This document shows, in pieces, positions 8,226 to 16,764 of a stretch of DNA of 54,178 nucleotides. The position numbers and the translations under genes were made by a program. The notes under the pieces are model-generated. The model saw only the letters and a list, made by a program, of their open reading frames with translations, did no database searches and had not been told where the DNA came from. How positions within the stretch are numbered: the first letter of the stretch is position 1; every line of letters begins with the position of its first letter. The stretch is from Bacillus hominis (GTDB lineage: Bacteria; Bacillota; Bacilli; Bacillales; Bacillaceae_G), in NCBI RefSeq assembly GCF_018332515.1, contig NZ_BOQD01000159.1:1-54178 (forward strand), read 5' to 3'.

Positions 8226-8957
8226 TTACTTGTTACGTGCGATGTTCGTAATAAACTTGTAACGATCACCACGATAAATACATTTCACATACTCTAACGG
8301 TAACTCACCTTCTGAATATGACCATTGACGCATTACAAGTACAGGCGCCTTTTTAGGAATATGCAGATGTTCAGCCTCATTATCCGTTGCAATTGAAGCT
8401 TCAATTGATTGAGTAGCGCGAACAAGCTTAAAGCCCAGTTTTTTCTCTAAATGTTCATATAAAGATTGTTGCAATATTTCTTCGTTAATATCTTTCACAA
8501 GAGTTGGCGACAAATATGTCGTCTCAAACGCAATCGGTTCGTCATCAGCTAAGCGAGTACGCCTCACTTCATAAACCGACTCCCCCTCTTGTATTCTCAG
8601 CCGGTCTGCTATTTTAGCAGTAGCTGGAACTAGGCGGAAACTTAATAACTGGCTGCTCGGTTTCATACCACGAGAAATCATATCTTCTGTGAATCCCGTC
8701 ATTCCTTGCAACTTTTGCTCCACTTTCGGAAGTTGGACGAACGTTCCAATCCCACGTTTCCGGTATAAATAACCTTGTTCCACTAAGTTATTAATCGCCT
8801 GTCTGATTGTCATACGACTCACTTCGAACTTATCACAAAGTTCATTCTCAGATGGAATTTTATCTCCCGGCTTCCATTCACCTTCCTCAATTAGCTGTTT
8901 CACCCACTCTTGAATCTGATAATAGATCGGAAATGGTGAATACTTGTCGATGTTCAT
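8226..8957 (-). CDS. nagR: GntR/HutC-family repressor of GlcNAc use (NagR, YvoA)
   Basis: A 243-residue regulator, the length of B. subtilis NagR/YvoA. The N-terminal winged helix (about 1-75) contains [18 protein letters not shown], and the rest is a UTRA effector domain that in this family binds GlcNAc-6-P or GlcN-6-P. The ATG at 8957 has GTGAGG about nine bases upstream; the earlier in-frame GTG at 8972 lies inside that ribosome-binding site. The first 71 bases overlap the 3' end of nagB in another frame, so the two genes are probably coupled. It likely represses nagA-nagB-nagR. Confidence 0.93.
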   Translation of the reverse strand: MNIDKYSPFPIYYQIQEWVKQLIEEGEWKPGDKIPSENELCDKFEVSRMTIRQAINNLVEQGYLYRKRGIGTFVQLPKVEQKLQGMTGFTEDMISRGMKPSSQLLSFRLVPATAKIADRLRIQEGESVYEVRRTRLADDEPIAFETTYLSPTLVKDINEEILQQSLYEHLEKKLGFKLVRATQSIEASIATDNEAEHLHIPKKAPVLVMRQWSYSEGELPLEYVKCIYRGDRYKFITNIARNK

Positions 8958-9675
8958 CAGCAATCGCCTCACTGCATAAAGATAGAGCTTCTGGATCTGC
9001 GATTACGGTTACATTCGGATGACGTTGTAAAACTGTAGCAGGACACGCCTCACTATATTCACCTTGCAATAATTCTTTAATAGCTTCTGCCTTTTTAGAT
9101 CCCATAGCAACAAGTAGAATTTGTTTCGCTTTCATAATACTTCCAATTCCCATTGTAATCGCATGAGTCGGCACATCTTCTTCATTTTCAAAGAAGCGAA
9201 GATTTGCTTGGCGTGTAGATTCTGTTAATTCCACAATGTTAGTTGGAGAATTAAATGGTGTTCCTGGCTCATTAAATCCGATGTGACCGTTTTCACCGAT
9301 TCCAAGAATCTGTAAGTCAACTGGGTTAGCTACTAGAATGCCTTCATAACGCTTGCACTCTTCCTCTAAATCACTTGCCATCCCGTTTGGTACATAAGTT
9401 TGTTTAAATGGAAGATAATCAAACAACTGTTCTTGCATGAAATAGTGATAGCTGTTTTTATCTTCGTGTGGTAAATTTACGTACTCATCTAAGTTTACAG
9501 TGGTTGCATGACTTGTATCAAGTTTATTTTTTCGCATTTCTGCATAAATACCTAATGGAGAGCTCCCTGTAGCCATTCCTAATGTTGGATTTTCTTTTGA
9601 TTTTACAACCTCTTCAATTAACTTATAACCTGCTTCTGCTAATTCTTCTGGAGTTTTTACAACAAGAATATTCAT
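8887..9675 (-). CDS. nagB: Glucosamine-6-phosphate deaminase
   Basis: A 262-residue enzyme that converts glucosamine-6-phosphate to fructose-6-phosphate and ammonia, feeding amino sugars into glycolysis. Recognisable motifs are [10 protein letters not shown] (near 35), VNLDEYV (near 60-66) and [14 protein letters not shown] (near 127-140). It is about 20 residues longer than B. subtilis NagB (242); the extra C-terminus ([15 protein letters not shown] end) is encoded by DNA that also encodes the start of nagR. Its start lies four bases after the nagA stop. Confidence 0.96.
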   Translation of the reverse strand: MNILVVKTPEELAEAGYKLIEEVVKSKENPTLGMATGSSPLGIYAEMRKNKLDTSHATTVNLDEYVNLPHEDKNSYHYFMQEQLFDYLPFKQTYVPNGMASDLEEECKRYEGILVANPVDLQILGIGENGHIGFNEPGTPFNSPTNIVELTESTRQANLRFFENEEDVPTHAITMGIGSIMKAKQILLVAMGSKKAEAIKELLQGEYSEACPATVLQRHPNVTVIADPEALSLCSEAIADEHRQVFTISDLLSDSRVGETAN

Positions 9676-9679
9676 TTAA

Positions 9680-10822
9680 TTACTTCCCTTCCTTCATATG
9701 AATTCCTAAACGAACCGTATCATATACATGTAATTCTTCAGTCATAACAACAAAGTCTGCATCTTTGCCTACCGCTAACGCGCCTTTATTATTTAATCCA
9801 AACTCTTCTGCTTGGTTAACTGATGTCATCAACACTGCATCCTCGATTGAACATCCTGTAAATTCAATTACATTTCGGAAAGCTTGATCCATTTTTAAAA
9901 TACTACCAGCTAACGTTCCATCTTCTAATCGGGCACTGCCATCCTTTACATGTACCGGCTGTCCGCCAAGCTCATATAATCCTTCCTCAAGACCTTTTGC
10001 ACGCATTGCATCTGTAATGACACTTACTTTTTTCGGTCCTTTTAATTTATATGCTAATTTCACCATATCAGGATGAATGTGAATACCATCTGTAATTACT
10101 TCAACCATTACATCTGGATTTAATAACACATGACCAACGACTCCTGGTTCACGATGATGTAATCCACGCATTTGATTGTATAAATGTGTTGCATGTGTAA
10201 TTTTTCTATTTTTCAGTTGTGCATCAATCGCATCTGTATGCCCCATTGTGCCAACAACACCTGTTTCAGCGAGATACTGTTCAAACTCTAACGCACCTTC
10301 TTCTTCCGGTGCATATGTTACTAATTTAATTAGATTACCGCTTGCTTCCTGCCATTGTTTAAATTGCTCGATACTCGCAGGAACAATATGTTCAAGTGGC
10401 TGTGCACCCGCACGTTTTTTTGAAACATATGGTCCTTCTAAGTGAATATATTCAAAATGTGCTCCTTTATCTTTCGCTTCCTTCGCAGCACTTAGCGCCG
10501 CTTCAATCGCTTCTGGAGCTTGTGTCATTGTTGTTGGGAAGTAAGTTGTAACTCCTTCTTTTAACATTTCTTTACCAAGAGTTACTAATCCATCGCTATT
10601 TGCATCCATCGCATCAATATCGTATCCACCATGAATATGAACATCAATCATACCTGGAATCACAATCTTTCCTGCCACATCTAACACAGTTTCATTTTCT
10701 TGTGATACATATTGAGCCATCAAACCAATTTCTTTAACTGTTTCTGCGTAACGAATAAATCCGTTTTCCACTACTTCTTTACCTGTATAAATTTTGGCAT
10801 TGATGACAACTTGCGTTTTCAT
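9680..10822 (-). CDS. nagA: N-acetylglucosamine-6-phosphate deacetylase
   Basis: A 380-residue amidohydrolase that removes acetate from GlcNAc-6-P, the first cytoplasmic step after uptake. The metal-binding HxH sits in DVHIHGGYD near residues 62-64, with EGPYVSKKRAGA, GHTDA and ITDAMRA further along. Two ATGs compete: 10828 is only three bases from AAAGGA, while 10822 has nine bases of spacing and is preferred. It is the first gene of nagA-nagB-nagR, and a HutC-type operator lies upstream at 10901-10918. Confidence 0.95.
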   Translation of the reverse strand: MKTQVVINAKIYTGKEVVENGFIRYAETVKEIGLMAQYVSQENETVLDVAGKIVIPGMIDVHIHGGYDIDAMDANSDGLVTLGKEMLKEGVTTYFPTTMTQAPEAIEAALSAAKEAKDKGAHFEYIHLEGPYVSKKRAGAQPLEHIVPASIEQFKQWQEASGNLIKLVTYAPEEEGALEFEQYLAETGVVGTMGHTDAIDAQLKNRKITHATHLYNQMRGLHHREPGVVGHVLLNPDVMVEVITDGIHIHPDMVKLAYKLKGPKKVSVITDAMRAKGLEEGLYELGGQPVHVKDGSARLEDGTLAGSILKMDQAFRNVIEFTGCSIEDAVLMTSVNQAEEFGLNNKGALAVGKDADFVVMTEELHVYDTVRLGIHMKEGK

Positions 10823-10900
10823 TTTCATCGATCCTTTCCCATGAAATACCTACTTATTATTATTACCTTATTCGCCTAATTCCATCTTAATATACACACA

Positions 10901-10918
10901 AGTAGTTGTCTATACATT
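10901..10918 (-). promoter_or_regulatory. Candidate NagR operator upstream of nagA
   Basis: The minus strand contains TGTATAGACAACT, which has the GT-N-TA-N-AC core of HutC-type GntR operators. It lies about 80 bases before nagA, whose operon encodes NagR. The exact promoter was not resolved. Confidence 0.45.
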
Positions 10919-11028
10919 CTAATGAAATTTCCTCTTCGTTCAGCGAAAAAAGGAAATTGATTTCTTTTTCATTATAATATATATTATTCATTTTTTCCAA
11001 AATGGAAAATACCCTCTTATATAATTAG

Positions 11029-11931
11029 TTACTTAAGTAATGGCATAAGCCCACTCGTCCCCATAGTAATATGTTCACCATCTGTTTCGATTTCTACAGT
11101 ACGCTTGTTTGTTCCGTATATCATTATACCACGCTGTTTTAATCGTTTTACTACACTTTGATGAGGATGCCCATACGGATTTCTACTCCCGTACGAAAGA
11201 ATAGCGAATTGTGGATCTACCTTTTTTAAGAATGTTTCACTCGTTGAAGTATACGAGCCATGATGCCCAACTTTTAATACATCTGCATGTACATCAAATT
11301 GCTTTAATATTTCATTTTCCGTCCGTATATCAGCATCACCCATTAATAAAAAGTCCGCTTTACCATATCGAATCTTTAACACAATTGAGGACTCATTATT
11401 CTCGTCTTTCGATTTACCATTGTTCAATACTTGTATAGAAACATGTGGATCTAGCGGTATGTATTGTCCTTCCTTCACTGAAATGAAAGGTATGCCCCTT
11501 TTTTTAATATTATTCCGATATGTATGATAAGTAAGTGAACTATATGTTTTCCCACTATCTAATACGAGTGAAACCGGCATTTGTTCTACAATTGGAATAA
11601 GCCCCCCTATATGGTCCATATCAGGATGAGTACTTACAATCACATCTAAGTGATTAATTCCTTTTTCAATTAATTTTTGAATAATAACCTCTCCTGCTTC
11701 ATAAGGGCCCCCATCTATTAACATCGTTTGACCATTTGGCAATGTAATAAGTGTCGCATCACCTTGTCCAACTTTTAAAAAACTCACTTTCATTTTACCA
11801 AAATGTTGCCGATGCATATGTATAGAAGACGTAGTATGAATAGACATCATATATCTTTTAGCCGATGCGCTGTTTAACGAAAAACATAATAAAACAGAAA
11901 CCAACAATAGAATACTCCGTACACCTTTCAT
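11029..11931 (-). CDS. Secreted metallo-beta-lactamase-fold hydrolase (ComEC C-domain type)
   Basis: A 300-residue protein. GGAG lies seven bases before the ATG at 11931; a longer in-frame reading to 11997 lacks this support. Residues 1-24 form a signal peptide ending ASA. The metal-binding HPDMDHIGG begins at residue 102, preceded by MLIDGGP and followed by LLMGDADI and KVGHHGS. This domain order is that of the C-terminal hydrolase part of ComEC/Rec2, here free-standing and exported. Such proteins are suspected nucleases or phosphodiesterases; the substrate is unknown. It appears monocistronic. Confidence 0.85.
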   Translation of the reverse strand: MKGVRSILLLVSVLLCFSLNSASAKRYMMSIHTTSSIHMHRQHFGKMKVSFLKVGQGDATLITLPNGQTMLIDGGPYEAGEVIIQKLIEKGINHLDVIVSTHPDMDHIGGLIPIVEQMPVSLVLDSGKTYSSLTYHTYRNNIKKRGIPFISVKEGQYIPLDPHVSIQVLNNGKSKDENNESSIVLKIRYGKADFLLMGDADIRTENEILKQFDVHADVLKVGHHGSYTSTSETFLKKVDPQFAILSYGSRNPYGHPHQSVVKRLKQRGIMIYGTNKRTVEIETDGEHITMGTSGLMPLLK

Positions 11932-11981
11932 AACTCGTCTCCTTTTTTCATTTAGTATGGCACGCTCTGTAATTGATATAC

Positions 11982-12014
11982 AAAAAAAGCTTAGCAAAAT
12001 GCTAAGCTTTTATT
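11982..12014 (-). terminator. Terminator of scpB
   Basis: AAAGCTTAGC and GCTAAGCTTT pair around AAAAT, followed on the minus strand by a T-run. The stem begins at the scpB stop codon. Confidence 0.85.
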
Positions 12015-12582
12015 TTGATAATTCCTGTAAAGAACCAAAGAATAAATCTGCTTCATTCATTTGTTCATTTTCTTCTGAAAGAGGTGGTAAATCATCTAAT
12101 GTTTTCAATCCAAACGTATCTAAAAATTCTTTCGTCGTTCCATATAAAATAGGACGCCCTGGCCCTTCCGCTCTTCCCGTTTCTTTTATAAGTAAGTGTG
12201 AAACTAACGTTTGTAATGCTTTGTCTGTTTTCACTCCTCGAATCTCTTCCATTTCTGTCCTTGTAATCGGTTGACGGTACGCAACGATTGCCAATGTTTC
12301 AAGAGCTGCTTGAGACAGTGAAGCCGTTGTTGGGGTATTTATTAATTTTTGATAGTATGTAGCATGTTCTTTCTTTGTTGCAAAACGATACACTTTTGCA
12401 TATTGTACAATTTGCAGACCTCGATTCGATCCTTCACATTCTTTTTGCATTTCCTCTATACTGTTTATTACTTCTTCCACTTCAACTTCCAGAACTTTAG
12501 CTATCTGTTCCGGATAAATCCCTTCGTCACCTGCAACAAATAAAAGCCCTTCAATAATCGCTTTTTGTTCTTTTCTATCCAT
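12010..12582 (-). CDS. scpB: Segregation and condensation protein B
   Basis: A 190-residue winged-helix protein that binds ScpA and the SMC heads, forming the condensin that compacts and separates the nucleoid. Two winged-helix units are visible, the first around [14 protein letters not shown] and the second around [25 protein letters not shown]. The ending [18 protein letters not shown] is characteristic. A plausible AAGGAG lies upstream of the ATG. In B. subtilis scpB directly follows scpA; here 157 bases containing a terminator separate them. Confidence 0.95.
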   Translation of the reverse strand: MDRKEQKAIIEGLLFVAGDEGIYPEQIAKVLEVEVEEVINSIEEMQKECEGSNRGLQIVQYAKVYRFATKKEHATYYQKLINTPTTASLSQAALETLAIVAYRQPITRTEMEEIRGVKTDKALQTLVSHLLIKETGRAEGPGRPILYGTTKEFLDTFGLKTLDDLPPLSEENEQMNEADLFFGSLQELSK

Positions 12583-12623
12583 TTCACGAACTCCTTCCTT
12601 CTATTTTCCACAAAAATACACAT

Positions 12624-12655
12624 AAAAAAACCGAATCACAGTAAATGCGTTCGGT
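12624..12655 (-). terminator. Intrinsic terminator between scpA and scpB
   Basis: On the minus strand ACCGAACGCA pairs with TGTGATTCGGT (one G-U pair and a bulge) and is followed by seven T residues. It would end most scpA transcripts before scpB. Confidence 0.75.
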
Positions 12656-12739
12656 TCAATATTTCTTCTCTCGTTCCAAACGATACATTAAAACCTAACT
12701 TAAGATAAAATATTTCTATCCCATCTTCACATGCTGGCT

Positions 12740-13483
12740 CTATACGGATTTAGTAGAGCTTAACACGAAAATTTCATCAAAATTATGTTCTTGTTCAATT
12801 ATGATTTGTTGATTTTTCATTAGCTCAAGAACCGCTAAAAATGTTACAACCATTATTTCACGTTCTTCATCAGCAAACAAATCATAAAAGCTTTGACGAC
12901 CGCCTTTTATTTCTAACTGTTGTAGAATATCAGTCATTCGCTGTTCAATTGGTATTTCTTGGCGCGTAATTCGCGTTGTTACGGGGGTCTTTGCTTTTTT
13001 ACGACGCATTAGCTTTTGAAATGCCGCTAACATATCATATAACGTAACATCAAGAGGTAAGCTTGTCTCCTCTTCTTGTTGAAATGATGTAAAATCAATT
13101 GGCGGACGTGTATATAGCTGTGCTCTTTCTTGTTCTCTTTCTTTTAACTCAGTAGCAACTTGCTTATATTTCTTATATTCAATTAACCTCTCCATCAATT
13201 CTTGACGAGGGTCATCTATAAAGTCTTCACCGTTATCAGGTACATCTTCTTCTTGTTTCGGTAACAACATTTTACTTTTAATTTGTAATAATGTTGCAGC
13301 CATTACTAAATACTCACTGGCAACATCTAATTGTAATTCTTTCATCGTATGGACATAAGATAGATATTGCTCTGTAATTTCCGCTACAGGAATATTATAT
13401 ATATCAATTTCGTAACGATGTATTAAGTGTAACAATAGATCTAAAGGCCCTTCAAAAGCCTCTACTTTAAAATTATACTGCAC
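12740..13483 (-). CDS. scpA: Segregation and condensation protein A (kleisin)
   Basis: A 247-residue kleisin that bridges the two SMC heads with ScpB. The N-terminal [20 protein letters not shown] and the mid-part [20 protein letters not shown] are diagnostic; the C-terminal winged helix contains [16 protein letters not shown]. An acidic linker ([14 protein letters not shown]) sits near residue 85. The GTG at 13483 ([13 protein letters not shown]) matches the family N-terminus and has GGTGGG seven bases upstream; the reading from 13498 starts within that ribosome-binding site. Confidence 0.95.
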   Translation of the reverse strand: MQYNFKVEAFEGPLDLLLHLIHRYEIDIYNIPVAEITEQYLSYVHTMKELQLDVASEYLVMAATLLQIKSKMLLPKQEEDVPDNGEDFIDDPRQELMERLIEYKKYKQVATELKEREQERAQLYTRPPIDFTSFQQEEETSLPLDVTLYDMLAAFQKLMRRKKAKTPVTTRITRQEIPIEQRMTDILQQLEIKGGRQSFYDLFADEEREIMVVTFLAVLELMKNQQIIIEQEHNFDEIFVLSSTKSV

Positions 13484-13606
13484 AAAGCATCCCACCACAT
13501 TTTTTCTATAACAACATAAGTATAGAGCATACTCATGTTCTATCCAACCTTTTTAAGAAATTTAATTAAAAATAGACCTATGCCCATGTCATAATGCCCA
13601 CCGCTT

Positions 13607-13615
13607 CATATGATA
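13607..13615 (+). promoter_or_regulatory. Sigma-K-type -10 element before the YjcZ microprotein
   Basis: CATATGATA fits CATA-N3-TA. No good -35 AC was found at the right distance, so confidence is low. The spacing to the start codon (about 38 bases) is sensible. Confidence 0.35.
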
Positions 13616-13652
13616 ACAATGTAGTAAGAACAATGTAGGAGGTCAAAAAACT

Positions 13653-13748
13653 ATGGGTCACGTTGATTGCGGTTTTAGCGGTGGGTTCGCATTACTTGTT
13701 GTACTGTTCATTTTACTAATCATCGTAGGAGCAGCTTGCTTCTGCTAA
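13653..13748 (+). CDS. YjcZ-family sporulation microprotein (31 aa)
   Basis: A 31-residue protein, MGHVDCGFSG followed by GFALLVVLFILLIIVGA and ending ACFC. The Gly-rich start plus the FALLVVLFILLIIVGA helix is the hallmark of the YjcZ/YczN family of tiny sporulation-associated membrane proteins. GTAGGAGG lies nine bases before the ATG. It stands alone, divergent from scpA, and a strong hairpin follows. The function of the family is not established; the spore link comes from its relatives and the CATA-type promoter word upstream. Confidence 0.85.
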   Translation: MGHVDCGFSGGFALLVVLFILLIIVGAACFC

Positions 13749-13760
13749 TATGAAGCAAGA

Positions 13761-13790
13761 AAGCGACTAGGGATATTTCCCTAGTCGCTT
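13761..13790 (+). terminator. Hairpin after the YjcZ gene
   Basis: AAGCGACTAGGG pairs with CCCTAGTCGCTT. The following T-run is weak (ATTGTTAATATTT). Confidence 0.7.
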
Positions 13791-13847
13791 ATTGTTAATA
13801 TTTCTATGATACACTGTACATATAACCGTTAGACAGGAGCGAAAAAA

Positions 13848-14366
13848 ATGTATCCTACCGAGTACATACAATTTTTAATTCATTTTCACGGAGACTATGA
13901 TTATTTTGAATGTCATGAAATATTAGAAGAGTATTGGAAATTAAAACCTAGAGGAGAACGCGACAATTACTTAGTCGGTCTCATTCAAATTGCTGTTTCC
14001 TTATACCATCACAGACGATCCAACTGGAATGGTGCAGAGAAGATGATAAAAAGCGCAATAGCACTTTTAGAAAAGAACAGTGCGCCCTTACATCAATTAG
14101 GAATAGATCATAAACAACTTATATTCTTATTAAATAAAAGGTTACAATCTATCCACAAAAAAGAAATTTTCGCGCCGTTATTTTTACCCTTACTAGACGC
14201 ATCGTTAGAAAAACAATGCATACAGTTATGTAAGAAACAAAACCTCTCTTGGAAAGATGTGAACGTCATTCCTGGTGAATACATCATAAATAAGCACACA
14301 TTGCGTGATCGAACAGAAGTCATTTCTGAACGAAACGAACAACTACAAAAAAGAAAGCAGAGATAA
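13848..14366 (+). CDS. DUF309 family protein (YpuF-like)
   Basis: A 172-residue cytoplasmic protein. Its N-terminal half matches DUF309: FECHEILEEYWK (residues about 23-34), RDNYLVGLIQIAVSLYHHRRSNWNGA (about 47-71). The HEILEEYW and HHRR motifs suggest a helical bundle with a conserved polar site. In B. subtilis the homologue YpuF lies in the same scpA/ribT neighbourhood. The C-terminal third (after about 110) is Lys-rich and less conserved. No biochemical role is known to me. AGGAGCG precedes the ATG at a normal distance. Confidence 0.85.
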   Translation: MYPTEYIQFLIHFHGDYDYFECHEILEEYWKLKPRGERDNYLVGLIQIAVSLYHHRRSNWNGAEKMIKSAIALLEKNSAPLHQLGIDHKQLIFLLNKRLQSIHKKEIFAPLFLPLLDASLEKQCIQLCKKQNLSWKDVNVIPGEYIINKHTLRDRTEVISERNEQLQKRKQR

Positions 14367-14388
14367 TAAACTACTTATCTCTGCTTTC
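14353..14388. terminator. Shared terminator between the DUF309 gene and ribT
   Basis: GAAAGCAGAGATAA pairs perfectly with TTATCTCTGCTTTC. It includes the last DUF309 codons and the end of ribT, so both convergent genes end within it. Confidence 0.75.
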
Positions 14389-14755
14389 ATGAATGTATAT
14401 TTTGTTCAAGCTCTTTACACTTTTTGCAAAAACTTGCTGTTTGCTCATTTCCGCAAATTGTAAACTCAAGAAATTTACTCTTAAGCTCTTGAACCATCTT
14501 CGTCCCAATCCCCATATGACGGTGAGACGGATTCACGCTCAAATGCTGAATTTCCAATACCTGATCTTCTTTTTTTATAATCCCCATTATCCCAACAAAA
14601 TCTTCATTTTGTTTCCACAAATACAATTGCCAATCCTCTTTCGCTTCATACTCTTTCATTGTCAATTGTAATGTTTTTACATCTTTTTCAGTTGGCATAA
14701 ATGAAAGAAGCCCCATTGCAATTTTTTCATAACTTTTTTTAAAACGAATTAACAT
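14387..14755 (-). CDS. ribT: GNAT-fold protein RibT
   Basis: A 122-residue GNAT protein very like B. subtilis RibT: MLIRFKKSYEKIAMGLLSFMP at the start and LEIQHLSVNPSHRHMGIGTKMV for the acetyl-CoA loop (about residues 67-90). RibT ends the riboflavin operon in B. subtilis and its substrate is not settled. Here no ribDEAH genes and no FMN riboswitch are present upstream: almost 500 non-coding bases precede it. It therefore seems to be transcribed alone. Confidence 0.92.
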   Translation of the reverse strand: MLIRFKKSYEKIAMGLLSFMPTEKDVKTLQLTMKEYEAKEDWQLYLWKQNEDFVGIMGIIKKEDQVLEIQHLSVNPSHRHMGIGTKMVQELKSKFLEFTICGNEQTASFCKKCKELEQNIHS

Positions 14756-15201
14756 AACCCTTATCCCTTCTTACAAAAGTTACAAACTATTTATCCCATC
14801 AATCACTCTTTTCATATCACATTCATTCTACAATATTTTTACCAGAGTGAGAAGGGGCTGAAACAACTTGATAATCATACAAAGCGTTAAGAAGAAAGTC
14901 AAATATATGTTTCCACGCTATTTCTTTCTATTACACTGCTCAAAAAAGAGACAATATTGTAGGAACTAAAAGGAGAGTCCCTTTCTCATCACATTTCATT
15001 TATTAACCACTTTTGAACAAAATAGTTCTACCAAAAGCAATATGTTAAGAGAAATCCATTTATTGAAGCATATAATTTGTACTCCATCCTATGTATTTTG
15101 TTAAAAGTATGTTCTCATGAACAATATAATTTAACGTTAGTAGCCGTCCTATTTGTGTCATATACTTTAAAATATATACCAATTCCTGTTTATAGGAAAT
15201 A
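14756..15201. other. Long intergenic stretch upstream of ribT, no gene found
   Basis: About 445 AT-rich bases lie between ribT and the ppiB terminator. Neither strand shows an ORF with a credible ribosome-binding site; a 63-codon minus-strand frame crosses the ppiB terminator and is not believable. I see no riboswitch, tRNA or clear repeat. It should hold the ribT promoter. Confidence 0.6.
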
Positions 15202-15237
15202 AAAAAAGAGAGCAAAATCGCTCTCTTTTTCCCATAA
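15202..15237 (-). terminator. Terminator of ppiB
   Basis: AAAAAGAGAGC pairs with GCTCTCTTTTT (minus strand) and is followed by further T residues. Confidence 0.85.
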
Positions 15238-15238
15238 C

Positions 15239-15676
15239 TTATTCTTCCCAAACTTTAACTTCTTTCATTACATCACCTTGACGCATGTTTAATACCGTTT
15301 CAATACCGCTTGTTGCTTTACCGAATACAGTATGTACGCCATCTAAATGCGGTTGTGGCTCATGAACAACAAAGAATTGGCTACCACCTGTATTACGACC
15401 AGCATGTGCCATAGAAAGTGATCCAACAAGGTGTCTATGAGGATTTCCATCAGTCTCACATGGAATAGAGTAACCTGGGCCACCTGCACCTGTACCTGTT
15501 GGGTCTCCACCTTGGCTTACGAAGCCAGGAATAACGCGGTGGAATGTCACGCCATCATAAAATCCTTGCTCTGCTAATTTTTTAAAGTTTTCTACTGTTT
15601 TTGGTGCCTCTTCTGGGAAAAATTCTAAATCGATTTTTTCGCCATTTTCCATTAATATGTATCCTAAAGTTTTCAT
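15239..15676 (-). CDS. ppiB: Peptidyl-prolyl cis-trans isomerase B (cyclophilin)
   Basis: A 145-residue cytoplasmic cyclophilin that speeds proline isomerisation in folding proteins. Catalytic and ligand-contact motifs are [13 protein letters not shown] (about 46-58, with the active-site Arg), [19 protein letters not shown] (about 86-104) and [11 protein letters not shown] (about 111-121). The insert [14 protein letters not shown] is typical of bacterial cyclophilins. Length equals the B. subtilis protein. GGAG lies before the ATG. It neighbours ypuA, as in B. subtilis. Confidence 0.96.
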   Translation of the reverse strand: MKTLGYILMENGEKIDLEFFPEEAPKTVENFKKLAEQGFYDGVTFHRVIPGFVSQGGDPTGTGAGGPGYSIPCETDGNPHRHLVGSLSMAHAGRNTGGSQFFVVHEPQPHLDGVHTVFGKATSGIETVLNMRQGDVMKEVKVWEE

Positions 15677-15788
15677 ATGTATATGTCTCCTTTCAACTAT
15701 CTCAGCACTATATTACCATATTCATGACGAGAAACAAAAAGAATCCGACAATCTGCATACTTCTTTTTTGAAATGTGGAAAAAGCTAG

Positions 15789-15816
15789 GTGACAAATTTT
15801 TAAAATATACTATAAT
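15789..15816 (+). promoter_or_regulatory. Sigma-A-like promoter of the DUF1002 gene
   Basis: GTGACA (15789-15794) and TATAAT (15811-15816) are 16 bases apart, about 48 bases before the GTG start. Confidence 0.6.
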
Positions 15817-15863
15817 AACTGTGTTGCCCGAAAATTTTAGAAAGAGAAAGGGAGCGATTTTTC

Positions 15864-16730
15864 GTGAAAGCGAAATTACTAGCTCTGCTATTAGCTGTAG
15901 CCGTATTTATTATGCCAACAGCTTCATTTGCAGACATCATTGAGGGAGAGTCAATTGTTACACTAGGAGAAAACTTATCTGAACAACAAAAACAAGAGCT
16001 GTTAAAAGAAATGAAAGCACCAAAAGATGCTACAATCATCACTGTGTCTAATGCGGAAGAACATAAATTTCTAGAAGGAATTGTTCCAAAAGCACAAATT
16101 GGTACAAGAGCAATTTCCTCTTCTATGATTACATACACAAAACCAGGGTCAGGTCTCATTGTACGCTCAAAAAACATTAATTCGATAACAGATGCAATGT
16201 ACACAAATGCACTTATTACAGCAGGTGTAAAAGATGCAGAAATTCAAATTACTGCACCATTTAAAGTTTCCGGAACTGCTGCTTTAACAGGTTTAATGAA
16301 GGCCTATGAAACAACATCAAACAAAGAAATTCCAGAAGATGTTAAAAAAGTAGCCAATGAAGAAATGGTACAAACGGCAAAACTTGGTGATAAAATCGGC
16401 GAAGAAAAAGCAGTTCAACTTGTTGCAAAAATTAAAGAAGAAATTGCAAAAGAACAGCCAAAAACAACTGAAGATTTACGTTCATTAATTAAAAAAATTG
16501 CTGATCAACTTGGCATTACATTAACAGATGAACAGTTGGATAACTTAGTATCGTTATTTGATAAAATGAAAAATCTTAATATCGATTGGAACCAAGTTGG
16601 TAGCCAATTAGATAAAGCAAAAGACCATGTGTCTGCCTTCTTAGGATCTGATGAAGGACAAAGTTTCCTAGATAAAGTAAAAGATTTCTTCTCTAGTATC
16701 ATTGATTTCGTTAAATCTTTATTCAAGTAA
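15864..16730 (+). CDS. Secreted DUF1002 protein (YpuA-like)
   Basis: A 288-residue exported protein starting at GTG, with AAGGGAG nine bases upstream. Residues 1-23 form a signal peptide ending SFA. The DUF1002 body covers about 30-270; recognisable parts are YTKPGSGLIVRSKNINSI and ALITAGVKDAEIQITAPFKVSGTAALTGLMKAYE. The C-terminus (DKVKDFFSSIIDFVKSLFK) is amphipathic. The B. subtilis homologue YpuA lies beside ppiB and is linked to cell-envelope stress, but its biochemical role is unknown. Confidence 0.88.
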   Translation: MKAKLLALLLAVAVFIMPTASFADIIEGESIVTLGENLSEQQKQELLKEMKAPKDATIITVSNAEEHKFLEGIVPKAQIGTRAISSSMITYTKPGSGLIVRSKNINSITDAMYTNALITAGVKDAEIQITAPFKVSGTAALTGLMKAYETTSNKEIPEDVKKVANEEMVQTAKLGDKIGEEKAVQLVAKIKEEIAKEQPKTTEDLRSLIKKIADQLGITLTDEQLDNLVSLFDKMKNLNIDWNQVGSQLDKAKDHVSAFLGSDEGQSFLDKVKDFFSSIIDFVKSLFK

Positions 16731-16764
16731 AAAAGAAGCTCGCCGCTGGCGAGCTTCTTTTTTA
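16731..16764. terminator. Bidirectional terminator between the DUF1002 and HAD genes
   Basis: AAAAGAAGCTCGCC and GGCGAGCTTCTTTT pair around GCT with A-run and T-run on either side, between convergent genes. Confidence 0.9.

Noticed and set aside
15060-15251. 63-codon minus-strand ORF between ribT and ppiB
   Set aside because: It runs through the ppiB terminator hairpin, has no good ribosome-binding site and no recognisable features.
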